Shown here one piece after another: positions 53,142 to 63,729 of a DNA stretch of 64,000 bases (its first letter is position 1; every line of letters starts with the position of its first letter). The stretch comes from Undaria pinnatifida (lineage: Eukaryota > Sar > Phaeophyceae > Laminariales > Alariaceae). The DNA lies in assembly GCA_012845835.1 (NCBI GenBank), contig JABAKD010000028.1:11082241-11146240 (forward strand). Direction: 5' to 3'. The notes under the pieces were generated by a model. That model was not told where the DNA came from. It saw nothing but the letters and a program-made list of their open reading frames with translations, and searched no databases. Made by a program: the position numbers and the translations under genes.

Positions 53142-53539
53142 TCATCCCGCCGTAGGGATTCCACTTGAGTTGGGCCAAACGTTTCTGATGGGATGGGTCC
53201 CGCAAGTGCATGAGTATTAGTGTGGAGCAACGATCGGTTAGCGTGATACTGCGTTTAACGGGTTTAATACGATATAGTCTATACCTGGTACTTGTTTTTA
53301 TGACCATAGTCTATATGGCGCGTAGAAAAGCAGGTCGGGAGTATTTGCGGGAACGAGATGCGCCTTCTCGATGACGTCATATTCCGGGTTTGTTTGAGAT
53401 ATTGAGCTCCTGAATGTTAGGTGCTAGTACTAACAGTGTGGAACAACGACCGGTTAGCGTGATACTGCTTTTTCACGAGTATATATATAATACATATATA
53501 GCACCACCCGTATAACAAGCTGCTACATATCTTTGATCT

Positions 53540-54235
53540 CACAGCCGAAGTGTATTTGAATATTAGTTGTGACTTAAACCTCCTAAAAATCCCCCCCCCC
53601 CCCCCTCTTGCTCTCCCTTACTCAAACGCCCCACCAAATATCGAAATCCGCCACATTAATAAACACTTCACGCACAGGATATCACCTCATTATCTTTCGA
53701 GAGCCATCCATGCCGCTGTGTTCCCCCCCCCCCCCCCCCCCCCCCCCGCCTCGAACGCCCCCTTCTTCCCCATCACCCGCACCATCGCCTAGACCTAGCA
53801 CCACACACGTATAACAAACCCCTCACCTAAAGCCCTCCCCCCCCCCCACCCCCCACCTTCCCCCCCAACCCATCCCAACCCCACCCCCTCGAACACTCCA
53901 CCCTCTCTTTACTCACTGATTGTACGACTTACACCCCAGGATATACATGATAAACTGATGTATTATTTCCAAAACTGTCACATTTATCCCCTCAAAATAA
54001 TGTATAGTTTCCAGGCACATATTGAGCTGCCCCCCCCCGCCCAAACCCCCCCCCCCGCCCAAACCCCCCCCCGCCCCAACCCCCCCCCCCCCCGCCCCCA
54101 ATAATATACTGGTGCCAAAACCGTCAGATTTATCCCCTCGAAAGGATTTATAGCTTACATGCACAAATTGCCCCTCCCCCCCCCCCCCCCCCCCCCCCTC
54201 CAAACCCGCTCGCTTTTGATCAAAACCAGGCCCCC
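53540..54235 (+). repeat. C-rich repeat cluster, second locus
   Basis: The same unit as 23215-24225 (CAAACGCCCCACC, ATCGAAATCCGCC, AATAAACACTTC) with several C runs longer than 15. Pro- and Gly-rich ORFs are artefacts. Runs this long are prone to sequencing error. Confidence 0.6.
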
Positions 54236-54239
54236 TTTC

Positions 54240-54490
54240 CCTTCACAGCTGTCAGATTTTGTCCCCCTCAGAAACGGGTTTTATAGTTTCCGCGCACAGA
54301 CTGACTAAAATCATCCTGTTGACCCTGATAGCTACACTGTAGTTGTAAGGGGAGTCGCCGACCTATATCCTTAATGAGGACACACAACTCGTAATGCGCG
54401 CGATCGGAGTATCACACACAGCTTGCAAAGATGAGTTTCGACGAAATCTTCGATCTCACAGCTGGAGTGTATTTTAATTTTTATAATATA
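54240..54490 (+). repeat. R1 repeat, best copy
   Basis: CAGATTTTGTCCCCCTCAGA, CGCGCACAGACTGACTAAAA, GGGGAGTCGCCGACCTATAT, CGCGCGATCGGAGTATCACA, GCTTGCAAAGATGAGTTTCG and TCGATCTCACAGCTGGAGTG, followed by an AT-rich end. Confidence 0.7.
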
Positions 54491-54587
54491 TATATACTTG
54501 TTTTATTACTATCTTGGCATTATCAAGTCGCTAGTTGCACTTAATCATGGGCCTCTTCTCCCCCTTCACATTTAGTTAAAATCTTCT

Positions 54588-54645
54588 TTGTGTGAGCGTA
54601 GCGGGCGGCGTCAGCCGCCCGCGGAGCGGAGCGCTTGTATAATAT
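54588..54645 (+). repeat. Short GC hairpin repeat, intact copy
   Basis: GCGAGCGTAGCGGGCGGCGT-like core with GCGGGCGGC-GTCA-GCCGCCCGC, then GGAGCGGAGCGCTTGTATAA. It is near-identical to 28318-28375, where the sequence before it (ATCATGGGCCTCTTCT) is shared too. Confidence 0.7.
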
Positions 54646-55561
54646 ATATACCAGGTACTTGTTTTTGTTACTATCTAGCGCGTAGAAAAGCAGGGGTCGG
54701 GAGTAGTTGCGGGAACGAAATGCGCCTTCTCGACGACGTCACATGTTTCGGGTTTGAGATAGGAGCTCAGAAACAACTTCAGAATTCTTCTGCTGCACCC
54801 CTATTATTTACCGTGGGATGAAAGAAAAAAAGCGCCATGACTCTCTTGTTCTGGGGCTCCTTCCTCATTTGAGGAGGATGTACGAGGTATTATACTCTGT
54901 GTCAAAAAACTCACGATTTTTTTTAGATTGTTGTGAAAATCAAATCGCAAAAAAACCCGATGATTGATGGGCAATCTCTTGGACGGCCTTGTTATTAAGT
55001 TATTATGACGAAAAATATTATGTAAACACAACAAAAAACACAAAATTTTATTATTGGGGCATTTGACCAGATGATTTTTTTGGGTTTTACTATATCGCGC
55101 TATGAAGTGGGTACCCCTGATTTAAGAGCACCTGCGCGTGTGACAAGCCGAAACAGGCGCTATACGCCTTCATTGCTCTTATCGTTATGTATGAGTGCAA
55201 TATAGTCTACGGGTTTTAGTAGGTCGGGACATACATGCCGGTCTGTGTAGTCACACGGACGGAAATACGCTGGAATTCCTTAAAAATGGGGTCGTAGGCA
55301 GGACGCGAACCTGCGCGCGAAATCACAACGGCCTACCCAAACTTCGCTGTCGGGCTGGGATATCAGCCCGCCCAAGGCAATGCCGGGAACCGGCGTGAAG
55401 GGGTTGTGTAAGTCGCAAGCCTTGACGAGGTGTATGGTTTCATCATCGTGTACAACATGGGTGAGGCGACTATAACCACTGCGATGGTGCTCAGCCGCCG
55501 GCTGTGGCAGCCGCGAGAGGAAATCGGCATTCATTATAGTTGATTGCGCTGTTGTTGGTTA

Positions 55562-55623
55562 TATAGCACTACCCACTGGCCCACGTAGTCACGCGACTAC
55601 GAGGTCCAGTGGGTAGTTCTATA
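55562..55623. repeat. 62-bp hairpin, copy 1
   Basis: TATAGCACTACCCACTGG ... CCAGTGGGTAGTTCTATA with centre GTAGTCACGCGACTAC. The arms differ at few bases. It is paired with the copy at 55745-55806, 121 bp away, in the same orientation. Confidence 0.85.
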
Positions 55624-55744
55624 CAACGAACAAAATTCGTATATGTTTGCGAGTCCGCCAGTTTGACTCTCACCGACTTCGTAACAGTGATCTCCGGGGC
55701 TCTCCCCTTGCCACGCACTACCGTAGTACTATGTATGTTGGTTA

Positions 55745-55806
55745 TATAGAACTACCCACTGGCCCACGTAGTCACGTGACTACGTGGGCCATTGGGTAGT
55801 TCTATA
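55745..55806. repeat. 62-bp hairpin, copy 2, near-perfect palindrome
   Basis: TATAGAACTACCCACTGGCC ... GGGTAGTTCTATA around CACGTGACTACGTG. Only the pair CCACTGGCC/GGCCATTGG shows a mismatch. Related CACGTGACTACGTGG and TAGTGC segments lie at 20410-20445. Confidence 0.88.
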
Positions 55807-56090
55807 TCACCAAAACAGGCGCTGCCCTGTCGGTACTCGATCGAGTGTGTAGTCGAACGCGGTGAGATACCCGAGCCACCGCTTGAGCGCTGGACTCGCG
55901 TGTTATACGTATGGTCCCCTCATTTTTTGCGATGTCTTCGTCGCTCAGATAATATTTCAGCAAAAAGCAAAAGTAGTGCTACTTTCATTATTATTATCAT
56001 CGTAGCACGCGTCTCGCCGCCCACACTTTAAAACACTTGCCGTTTGTTAGGTCGCCCTACTTGATTTTTTTCACACTTGGCTTCTACTTT

Positions 56091-56359
56091 CCAGCTTCTG
56101 TGGACACATTGTCAAGAAGTGGTCACAGGCGTTGCGCATAGGGTTCAGCAATCCCACCGCTCGTCGATTTTTCATCGAGTGAGTATTATTGTTGCTATTA
56201 ATAACTCACGCTGTCGCGTTTTCCGCAAGTCAATTTATTTATATTGCACAAGGAAATATCCCCACGAGTTTATACGAGAGTATGCACTCGGGGCGATTCG
56301 CACTCACGAAACTGACCTATGTCAGGCTCGAAGATAACCTGATACGCCACCTGGGCGAC
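56091..56359 (-). mobile_element. tRNA-headed SINE, third copy
   Basis: Same order as 41239-41513: CCAGCTTCTG...GTGGTCACAGG, GCGCATAGGGTTCAGCAATC, TCGTCGATTTTTCATCGAGT, GTATGCACTCGGGGCG and CTGACCTATGTCAGGCTCGA. A short GTGAGTATTATTGTTGC insertion lies in the body. Confidence 0.78.
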
Positions 56360-56608
56360 CGGCCCTATATTAATACCACCACCACCAATCCCTCACTTAA
56401 TTAACAAGATCAACACCCAGTAGTATAGGAAACGAACGGCCTTGCCGTGCCGTTCTCCTCTGTGCCGGCAAGAATGCGTACTCGCGCGCACCCCAGTTTT
56501 CTCACTCCCCCGTCGGCTACAACAACAGCAGCAGCAGAAGAAGAAGTAGCAGTGATGAATGAGTTCGCATCATTGCGTTTCTCTGCCGCCTCAGATGGTT
56601 GCCGCCCC

Positions 56609-56617
56609 CCACTGCTC
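56609..56617 (+). repeat. 9-bp target-site duplication, left
   Basis: CCACTGCTC, identical to 63362-63370 and directly joined to the TIR on each side. Confidence 0.8.
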
Positions 56618-56811
56618 CGGCGCCCGGGAATCTGCCAACATTGGCAGGAAGGAGAAGCCTGCCAACACCAAAAACGCCTGTCTACCTACTCTACAGAACC
56701 AGATTTCAATTTGAAAAGACCACGAAGTACACCTGCCCGCACACTCTGCCCGCAGAGCTAACACACGTAGCAGCACGTAGCAGCACGTAGCGGCGGACCC
56801 GCAGTGGTTAA

Positions 56812-57138
56812 CCCCAAGGCATCTACGGTGCTGAGAACCGCCAGCAGCATGGAGGCTGCTGCAAGTGCTGCTGCCAGTCTTGCGAGCTCGGCTTTTCCTT
56901 GCCGCCTTGCGAGTCGGACGAAAGTGATGCATCGGTTTCCTCCTCGCTAGGCACGGCGTGGAGTGCAGTCTCGGATGAAAGACATGCACCCACGACCTCG
57001 CTAGGCTTGACGTGGATTAACGAGGAGCCTATGGTGGTAGATGACCAGGCAGCTCCTTACAACGACAACTCAGCAGCAAGACGCAGATTCCCCGGCGCCG
57101 CTTATCAGAGGGCCGGCGGCACGATACTCTTAAAGTAG
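56812..57138 (+). CDS. Cys-rich open frame in the transposon, no start codon
   Basis: 108 open codons to a stop at 57136-57138. It begins with PQGIYGAENRQQHGG, then the cluster CCKCCCQSC and PPCESDESD, then non-repetitive sequence (LTWINEEPMVVDDQ). A metal-binding cluster next to an acidic part suggests an exon of a DNA-binding or transposon protein. No ATG in frame; splice partners were not found. Confidence 0.35.
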   Translation, partial: PQGIYGAENRQQHGGCCKCCCQSCELGFSLPPCESDESDASVSSSLGTAWSAVSDERHAPTTSLGLTWINEEPMVVDDQAAPYNDNSAARRRFPGAAYQRAGGTILLK

Positions 57139-58569
57139 TACAGGACGTAAAAATGGCAAGCTGATACTTCTAGAAAGACAAGAAACCCGGGAGCTCAAGG
57201 CAGTACAGATGACACCCTCCCAAATAAGAAACCCGCAGCCCCAGCCAGGATTCCTGTTTCTCGCTATCAAGTAAGTACCTGATACTTGTACAAGTAGGTG
57301 CAGTGCAGATAGATTATTCTAGGCACAATGCTGCTCCTACCGCAGTAGTAGCAGAAATTAAATATTAATAAGAAAAAAAGGAAGAAACCGGAATAATTCT
57401 GGCCGAGGCTGAATTTCCTATTTGAGACAGGGTGAGTTCTACACACTATCTTCAGCACAGCGCCTCTCAATTATCTTCCTTTCCTGGTAAGGTACAAGTA
57501 CTCGTATGAGCCTTGCTTTCCTATTCATATCCCTGGGTGTTTTTTTACATTTATGTCGTGCACTGTTGTGCACTACTACTACTACTACAAGTAGTGTAGT
57601 GCTGTATCCCATAATGTGTACAACGGCGAGCATCACCAACCAGCCGCCAGCCGCAACATATTGTTTTTTTCATGCGTTTGCGATACAAATGTTCACCTAA
57701 AGTATAAATACCAACACTTACCATTATAGTGGACAAAAAATAGGACACTTCCCAATATAAAATCACCCATGGAGTATATTACGAGTACCAACAACGCAGC
57801 TTGCAAAGATGAGTATTGACCTGAAATTCGTCGAACTCACGGCTGACGTCCTTGAAAATTAGTTATAAAATGTTGTCGTTGCTATACAACGCGTTTCTTT
57901 GTGCGTTGAACTCCTTGGTGTGTATCGAATGGATGAAGTAGGGCTTTCGGTGACAATATTCGACTGGGAAGCGATGCGGGTGGTTCCGCTAAAATAGACG
58001 ACACGAACACCATAAATAACAGGACCGACGTAACTCTAGTTCAACCAAATGATTGGCGATGCTTCTGAAAAATTCTTCTTCCAATACAGACACTTTTGTG
58101 TGGTGTATGTCTTGGCACTGAATCGTTCTTGCCGCCCGGCGACATCCAGCACCCCCCATCATGCCAGGCGAAGGAAAAGAAATATCAGGGGGGTGGGGAA
58201 TAGGTACGAGTAGGGACCAGGTAACCCCCCCCCCCCTTCTTCTTTCCCTCTCCCCAGGGATGGATAAAAAGGAAAACATGGGAAAGGGAAAACTAAACAA
58301 AAAGGGACCACAATTTTGTCGACAACGGTGGTAGTATCGCTGTTGCCCCTCCCCCAGAGATGAAACAGACAATCAAACCCAGGGCCACACAAAACGAAAC
58401 GGCCGGCTCGCAAGCGAAGCAAAAACTCAAACTCGTACGATATTGATTCTTCGTGAATTAACAAAAGGCAAATTTGACCCGACACTGCAGACGCTAACCT
58501 ACCACACCAAGATGGGCCCGAGTGCACTTTTCACATTCACACCATGACCACCACCGCTTCCCGTCTGAT

Positions 58570-59436
58570 CTAGTTTTTTCCCAGTTCTGCAGGCCTTGGG
58601 CCGGTGCTTTTCTGGCGGCACAGTGCGTTGGGGCCGCCCCTCCCTCCCACGCGGGGCAGGGTGAGCCTCCTGGTACGCGCCTTCTTGCCGACTGTGGCCG
58701 CGGTGAAAGAAAATCTGAGGGCCCCGGAATGGGCCCTTGGGCTTCTTGGGCGTCTGTTGGCGGCGCCAAACCACCCTGCCTCGTACCCGCCGCCGCCAAA
58801 ATCGAACATCTTTGCAGCTGACGCCGACACGCCTGCACCTGCCGCTGCGCCCCCCCCTTCGCTGCCGCCACGAACGCCAACAATACCTGCCCCATACCAA
58901 CTCCGCGAAACAGCAGGGGAAACAGCGCTACCGACAACACCCGCAATCATCGCGCCCCCGTCAGCTTCCTGCAACCTAGCACGCAATGCAGTATGTCGTT
59001 GACAAATAGAGATAATCGTATTCCTAACGTTGGCGTGCCCTTTGATTTGATCATAGCGATTCTGAAGTTGTTGGGAGGTCGACAAGATCAACCGGCCCCT
59101 CACCCCGAGCATCAGGTCCCCACAATCTCTGAGAAAGGTCGCTTCTTTCACCAGTGTCTGCCACGTCGAGAGCAGAGACCCACCCAGGAAACATCGGGCT
59201 ATCCGGTGACCAGCTGGCCGTGTCGCTTTAGATAATCTCAAACTCAAACTGTTCGTAGCACGCTCCAATCTACTTCGGCAGTCCGCGGTTCTTCGCAGCC
59301 ATCTAAATGTCCCAGCGAAAATTGAACTCCAGCAGATCGAGTGGGTCCAGCGCAGGAGAAGCGCAATAGTAGCCTGCGGAGGTAACGATGAAAACCCTTG
59401 AAAAAAGGACAAACAGTTACAGCAGGCGGAAAACAT
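58570..59436 (-). CDS. Hypothetical 288-aa protein inside the transposon
   Basis: Intact frame with ATG. The first 170 residues have ordinary composition with Arg-rich and hydrophobic parts (TWQTLVKEATFLRDCGDLML, NRYDQIKGHANVRNTIISIC); the last 110 are Gly/Ala/Arg-rich. The plus strand is also open over part of it (58604-59002), so strand choice rests on composition. No family was recognised. Confidence 0.4.
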   Translation of the reverse strand: MFSACCNCLSFFQGFSSLPPQATIALLLRWTHSICWSSIFAGTFRWLRRTADCRSRLERATNSLSLRLSKATRPAGHRIARCFLGGSLLSTWQTLVKEATFLRDCGDLMLGVRGRLILSTSQQLQNRYDQIKGHANVRNTIISICQRHTALRARLQEADGGAMIAGVVGSAVSPAVSRSWYGAGIVGVRGGSEGGGAAAGAGVSASAAKMFDFGGGGYEAGWFGAANRRPRSPRAHSGALRFSFTAATVGKKARTRRLTLPRVGGRGGPNALCRQKSTGPRPAELGKN

Positions 59437-60090
59437 ATTGGACAGGTGTACGTCAGGTCCATCATAACACGAATTACCTGGTTGACCACCAAGCCGAAGA
59501 AAAAACTCAACATGTTACAAACACTGCAACAAACGAGACCGTGCGGTATACTTGACGGCAAATACTATGAGCATCGGGTTACGCCGTGAGGCCAATGTTA
59601 TGGGTGGAAATGGTTGCTGTACCTGCTAGTGATAGGAAAGTCACGAGAAACACACACACCAAGCCCCTGTACTGCTGGAATCTCTGACACAGCGACGAGT
59701 GGTGATCCCCGCTTTACTTTTCCCTGTTGCGTAGTACAGCGGCACGCCGTCAGGCTTGCTTAGACAACCAGCTTCGATGTGCTTGCGGAGCAGCTTCACG
59801 ACTTCCAGTGCTTTCGGGCGCAGGAGAATTTATCCCGATTTCGCATCGATCACGTCGCAGAACCGATCAATCACTGAATCAAAGCGAGTCAACAATCGTG
59901 TACGCTCGGGCGCCAACCGCCGACAATTCCGCAAGAAACACAGTTTATCTCTATCTCTGTCTACTCTGCCACCTATTCCGACGGCATTTTTGCGCTTGAA
60001 GAGCACTTCTACCTGCAGTTGGAAGCAAGATCGGCAGGAGCGTAATGGTCACGACACATGACCCAGTACAGGCATTGTTTTCGACGACAG

Positions 60091-61110
60091 CTAAAGTCTC
60101 CCCATATCACTGATCCGAACAACGACACAAGTGACGTCAAAACCAATTGCCTCCTTGATGTCTTCCAGATTAACGATATAGCAAGAATCTCTCAACCAAG
60201 CCATGGAGGGCTTGAAGGCGCCGTGACTCTTCTTCACCAGGCGCGAGATACGTGGAAGCGCGTGGAAGGTATCCAGGCGACCCTTGAGCATGTTTGGGCC
60301 ACCCCCCTGATGCAGTTGGGTAACAACCAACATGAATTGAGAACATTCGAACAGAAAAAAATCGTATACAAAGCGCACGTTGACGCCGAGCAGATTTCAA
60401 AAACAAACAACACATATCTGCCACCTCTGCAGCACTCACGTCGTCCTGGTAAACATTGCCACCGATCTCGTCTCCGCCTCTTAGGTCGCAAGCGCGGTCG
60501 TGACCAGCATCAAAGTCATACCCGTCGCCACCGTCCTTTTCGCCCTCGTCCGAGTCCGTATCATCTAGAAAAAAAAACAAAACGAAAAAGTTTGGTTTGT
60601 TGGGCGAATACAAACGTCAGCAAGAGAATGAGGAACGCCAATGCGGGCAGGGCGTCAGACAAATCAGCTCAATTTTTTCCAAGGACGGTGTAAGGCCTTA
60701 CCTAGCGAGCCCACCACGTGGCAAGGTGCTTCGGTGGCGAACAAGTCGGGGTCATCGTTGTAAGCAGCACTTGCATTCGGGTTTGGCGACGGTGCTGGTG
60801 TCGCAGGGGGGGGTGTCCAATCGGCCGCAAGGCGAACATGGGTAACGTCCCACAGAACAAGCCTGTCACCGCCGCCGCCGCAGATTTCCTTCATCGTCAC
60901 ACGACCCACACCCGCGGAGGAAGGTGCCTCCTTGTGTGCTGCGTACGTAGCAGGCTTGACCGCGTCGCTCACTTTGACTACGACGTTCTTCTGGCCGCCA
61001 GGTTGACGTGATCGATGACGCCACCGAAGCAAAGATCCAGCGGTAGTCTCATGGCCCTGTACGTTCCCAACGCCAACACAACTGGCATGGTTGTTGCTGT
61101 GGAGTCGCAC
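60091..61110 (-). CDS. Unrecognised spliced gene in the transposon (three 3' exons)
   Basis: The last exons on minus are: up to 60702 (donor CTAG^GTAAGG, phase 1), 60564-60440 (acceptor TTTTTTTTTCTAG, donor GACGAC^GTGAGT, phase 0) and 60306-60091 (acceptor CAACTGCATCAG, stop TAG). Phases agree at both junctions. The exons carry KNVVVKVSDAVKPATY and RLVLWDVTHVRLAADW, then an acidic DTDSDEGEKDGGDGYDFD, then GRLDTFHALPRISRLVKKSH and SMAWLRDSCYIVNLEDIKEA. A transposase or cargo protein is likely from its position; the function is unknown. Confidence 0.55.
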
Positions 61111-61865
61111 CTAGAGTTCCATCGCAAAATAGACCAGGTTTGGGGGGTGATAACAGGTTTAGTCGCTTGTGATGCGGATGTGCCGTGCATGTTGTTGGTT
61201 TAGATGATGCGAGAAATAAGGTCTCGATGAATGTGGTACAGAACATCCCAATCGCATCTGTGTTCCCGGCTGCAAAATGGTCGGAACCGGGCCGCGCATG
61301 GGATCCTTCAATGCCTCGATCTCCTCGTAAACGAGAACGGACGCGTAATCATCCAAGCAGGCATACTCTACCCGTGACGGCACCGTAGGGATTTTAAAAG
61401 GCAGGCATCATTAACATTCCACATACCAGCAGATTCAAGAGCATGGTGCCAACAATCTAGCTGGCAACAAGAAACGTTCGATAACCTACAACGAGCGTGA
61501 ATACGACGCGCGCACAGCTAACTAGAGTAGTATCACCAGTTGGGCGTTGAGGGGAGAACTCCAGCGAGACAAGGGGAAGATCGGGTCTGTGGGCACCTCT
61601 TTCCCAACCAAACTAGACACTATACCCGCCAGCGAAAGAGATGGCGTCTGCACCCAACAAGCTTTCGCGTGAGTCAGCGCGCCCACAGTGTTCGCGGCTT
61701 TGACCTCATCCAAATACGTCGCGTCTGACTTGGTGTTGACGCCAAGTCTACCATCATGTCCTGGTACCAAATCAACTCTGGTTTTTCACCTTTGGAAACG
61801 CAAGCGAGAATTTTCGATTTGAATACGCCTTGTGCCAGCTGCGAACTGCCGAACCAAGAAAACAC
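60978..61865 (-). pseudogene. Coding-like blocks upstream of the spliced gene, in shifting frames
   Basis: Non-repetitive coding-like blocks on minus include LAQGVFKSKILACVSKGEKP, KAANTVGALTHAKACWVQTP, LDDYASVLVYEEIEALKDP and PVVLALGTYRAMRLPLDLCF. They lie in different frames without clear splice sites between all of them, so the 5' half of the transposon gene looks decayed, or carries introns or sequence errors I cannot resolve. Confidence 0.45.
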
Positions 61866-62079
61866 GACTGCCGCAATTGTACCAGGTGCCAGTTATCATG
61901 TACCAGTCATCATATGCTCAGAGCTATACATCACGTGTACGAGTGTAGAAGCTACGACAGCAAACAAGCTTCAGCAGAAGTAATAGTTTCAAAATAGATG
62001 GCGTAATTAGGCAGGCTGTTATTTACACGAAAATAATAAACTCGGGATACTTTGTATTGAAGTTAACGTACAATAAGGT

Positions 62080-62800
62080 AGAGTGCACCCTCTCCCAAAT
62101 AAGAAAGCCAGCCTAGGTCGCTATTTTATGTGCCTGGTATCTTTTAGGTGTCCTGTACTACTGCATCTGGTATCTGGCATGCAATTAATCAGAGGCCAGG
62201 TATGGTATTTACTTCGTACCAGGTACCAGGTATCGCATGCTCAGAGCTATGATACCTGGTACCAGGTAGATTCGCGTACAACCAGCAGCGCACAAGCAGC
62301 AAGAGCAGTAGCCTACAATGACCTGGTACGACTCGTACCTCGTATCAAAATAACATTGCCGAAGACAAACTGCTGGTGTACAGCAGTACAGAAAACGAAA
62401 AAATAAACCTGGTAGTAAGAAAGCCAGGGTGATATTTAGCTACCGGAGTAAGAACCTCGGAAGTCAATATACCTTTATGTGACCACGGACTCTAGATTTT
62501 TGACAAGAGTTAATGTGAGAAAAAAAAAAAAACATACTGAAGTTACCTGTAAGAACAAACCCTCTGCCAAATACGAAAGCCAACCTACTGCTGTAGGTCA
62601 GTATTTCCGTGCCTTACGACATACAGCGGTACTACAGCAGTACAAGACACCTACCTGTAATATTAAAGGTGCAGTAATAAAAAAGCCAAGTTGATATTTT
62701 CAGGAAAAAAAGAAGCTCGGGAGCTGTTATACCCGAAGTCAGTGTAGAACGTACCCCCTCATAAATAAGAAAGCCAGCTTGCCGCAGGTACCAGGTAAGT
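62080..62800 (-). repeat. Subterminal repeats of the Mutator-like element
   Basis: CTCCCAAATAAGAAAGCCAG-type segments at 62089, 62561 and 62749, AAGAAAGCCAGGGTGATATT at 62415 and AAGCCAAGTTGATATTTTCA at 62683, spaced irregularly. One more lies near the other end (57195-57240). Such subterminal arrays are usual transposase-binding regions in DNA transposons. CCAGGTACCAGGT runs lie between them. Confidence 0.6.
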
Positions 62801-63361
62801 ATGTTTCTTATCTGGTGTCCTGTAGTCTACTGCTTCAGCTTTACCATGGTACCAGATACTGCTGTGTAAGATTCGTCCGTACAGCAGCAGGTAACAAACA
62901 GAAGTCTACGAAAGAACCACTCACATCCGGCCTTGTGTAGCGTAGGTAGAGGGCTGTAAGGAAACACCCCCACCCGATTGCTTTTTTCTTGACGTGCTGG
63001 CTTTGACAGAATAGTGCTCGTGATGTCGATGAGTGCCCTGCTGTCAAAGTAGATGAAGTTGCACCTTGTTGTGGTTCGCTCTCCCGAGCGGATCCATCAC
63101 CGCTGCCTCCACCGCTACTTCCATCGCTACCTCCACCGTCACGATCTCCGCCGGTGCTGCTTCCAATGCCCCCACCGCTGCCTCCGCCATCAATACCCAC
63201 CTCGTCGCATCGACAGATGGCAGGCTCCAAGAAACGAAACTAGTCACGTACTTCGTGGTCTTTTTCAAATTGAAATCTGGGTCTATAGAGTAGGTACACA
63301 GGCGTTTTTGGTGTTGGCAGGCTTTTCCTTCCTGCCAATGTTGGCAGATTCCCGGGCGCCG

Positions 63362-63370
63362 CCACTGCTC
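63362..63370 (+). repeat. 9-bp target-site duplication, right
   Basis: CCACTGCTC, identical to 56609-56617. Confidence 0.8.
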
Positions 63371-63497
63371 TGTTGTTGTCGCATAGTCAAGGTACGACCA
63401 GGGGTTGGTTTCGTGCAGAGTCATCACTCTATTTTTTTTTATATGAAAAAATAAAAAGAACGCACTTCATTCATTTTTTAGCTGTGAGATCGACCAA

Positions 63498-63528
<31 letters not shown>

Positions 63529-63660
63529 CATCCTCCGGCGGATGGGGAAAAATAAAGCTTTAGCTCACCACACTTCCGCGTATTTTCATACGCGTCGTGT
63601 GTCGATTTAACTCAGTTGCTTTCGCAGCCCAACGCTAGCTGGCGCACCCTTCGAGTCCCA
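63498..63660 (-). repeat. A-tailed short retroposon, good copy
   Basis: A T29-type run, then CATCCTCCGGCGGATGGGGA, AAAGCTTTAGCTCACCACAC, CGTGTGTCGATTTAACTC and CGCTAGCTGGCG. Poly-T on plus equals a poly-A tail on minus. No RNA polymerase III boxes were recognised. Confidence 0.65.
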
Positions 63661-63729
63661 TTGTAGGTATAGCGTATCGACCAATCAATAATGACTTTTT
63701 GGTCAAAACTCAGCTTTAACTTTCCAAGC

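Larger units (their letters stand above)
55280..55920 (-). mobile_element. Ty3/gypsy fossil, end of RNase H region
   Basis: The minus strand codes NADFLSRLPQPA near 55534, the motif that closes the RNase H domain in gypsy-type polyproteins (NADALSR-LP). Further upstream on that strand (55820-55905) lies a RWLGYL-type stretch of the same domain. A hairpin-bearing insertion (55562-55806) separates them. Only this small part of pol remains; it is broken and old. A T-arm-like segment (GCAGGTTCGCGTCCTGC on minus, 55291-55307) borders it. Confidence 0.65.
56618..63361 (-). mobile_element. Mutator-like DNA transposon, 6744 bp
   Basis: 113-114-bp terminal inverted repeats (56618-56730 and 63248-63361) start CGGCGCCCGGGAATCTGCCA and differ at four bases plus one indel, about 4 percent. 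The 9-bp sequence CCACTGCTC lies flush outside both ends (56609-56617, 63362-63370). Long TIRs with a 9-bp target duplication are the mark of Mutator-like elements. The interior holds a spliced minus-strand gene (60091-61110), more coding-like blocks on minus up to 61865, a 288-codon minus ORF, a Cys-rich plus-strand frame and subterminal repeats. I could not recognise a MURA-type transposase, so it may be a nonautonomous or decayed element. Confidence 0.8.
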
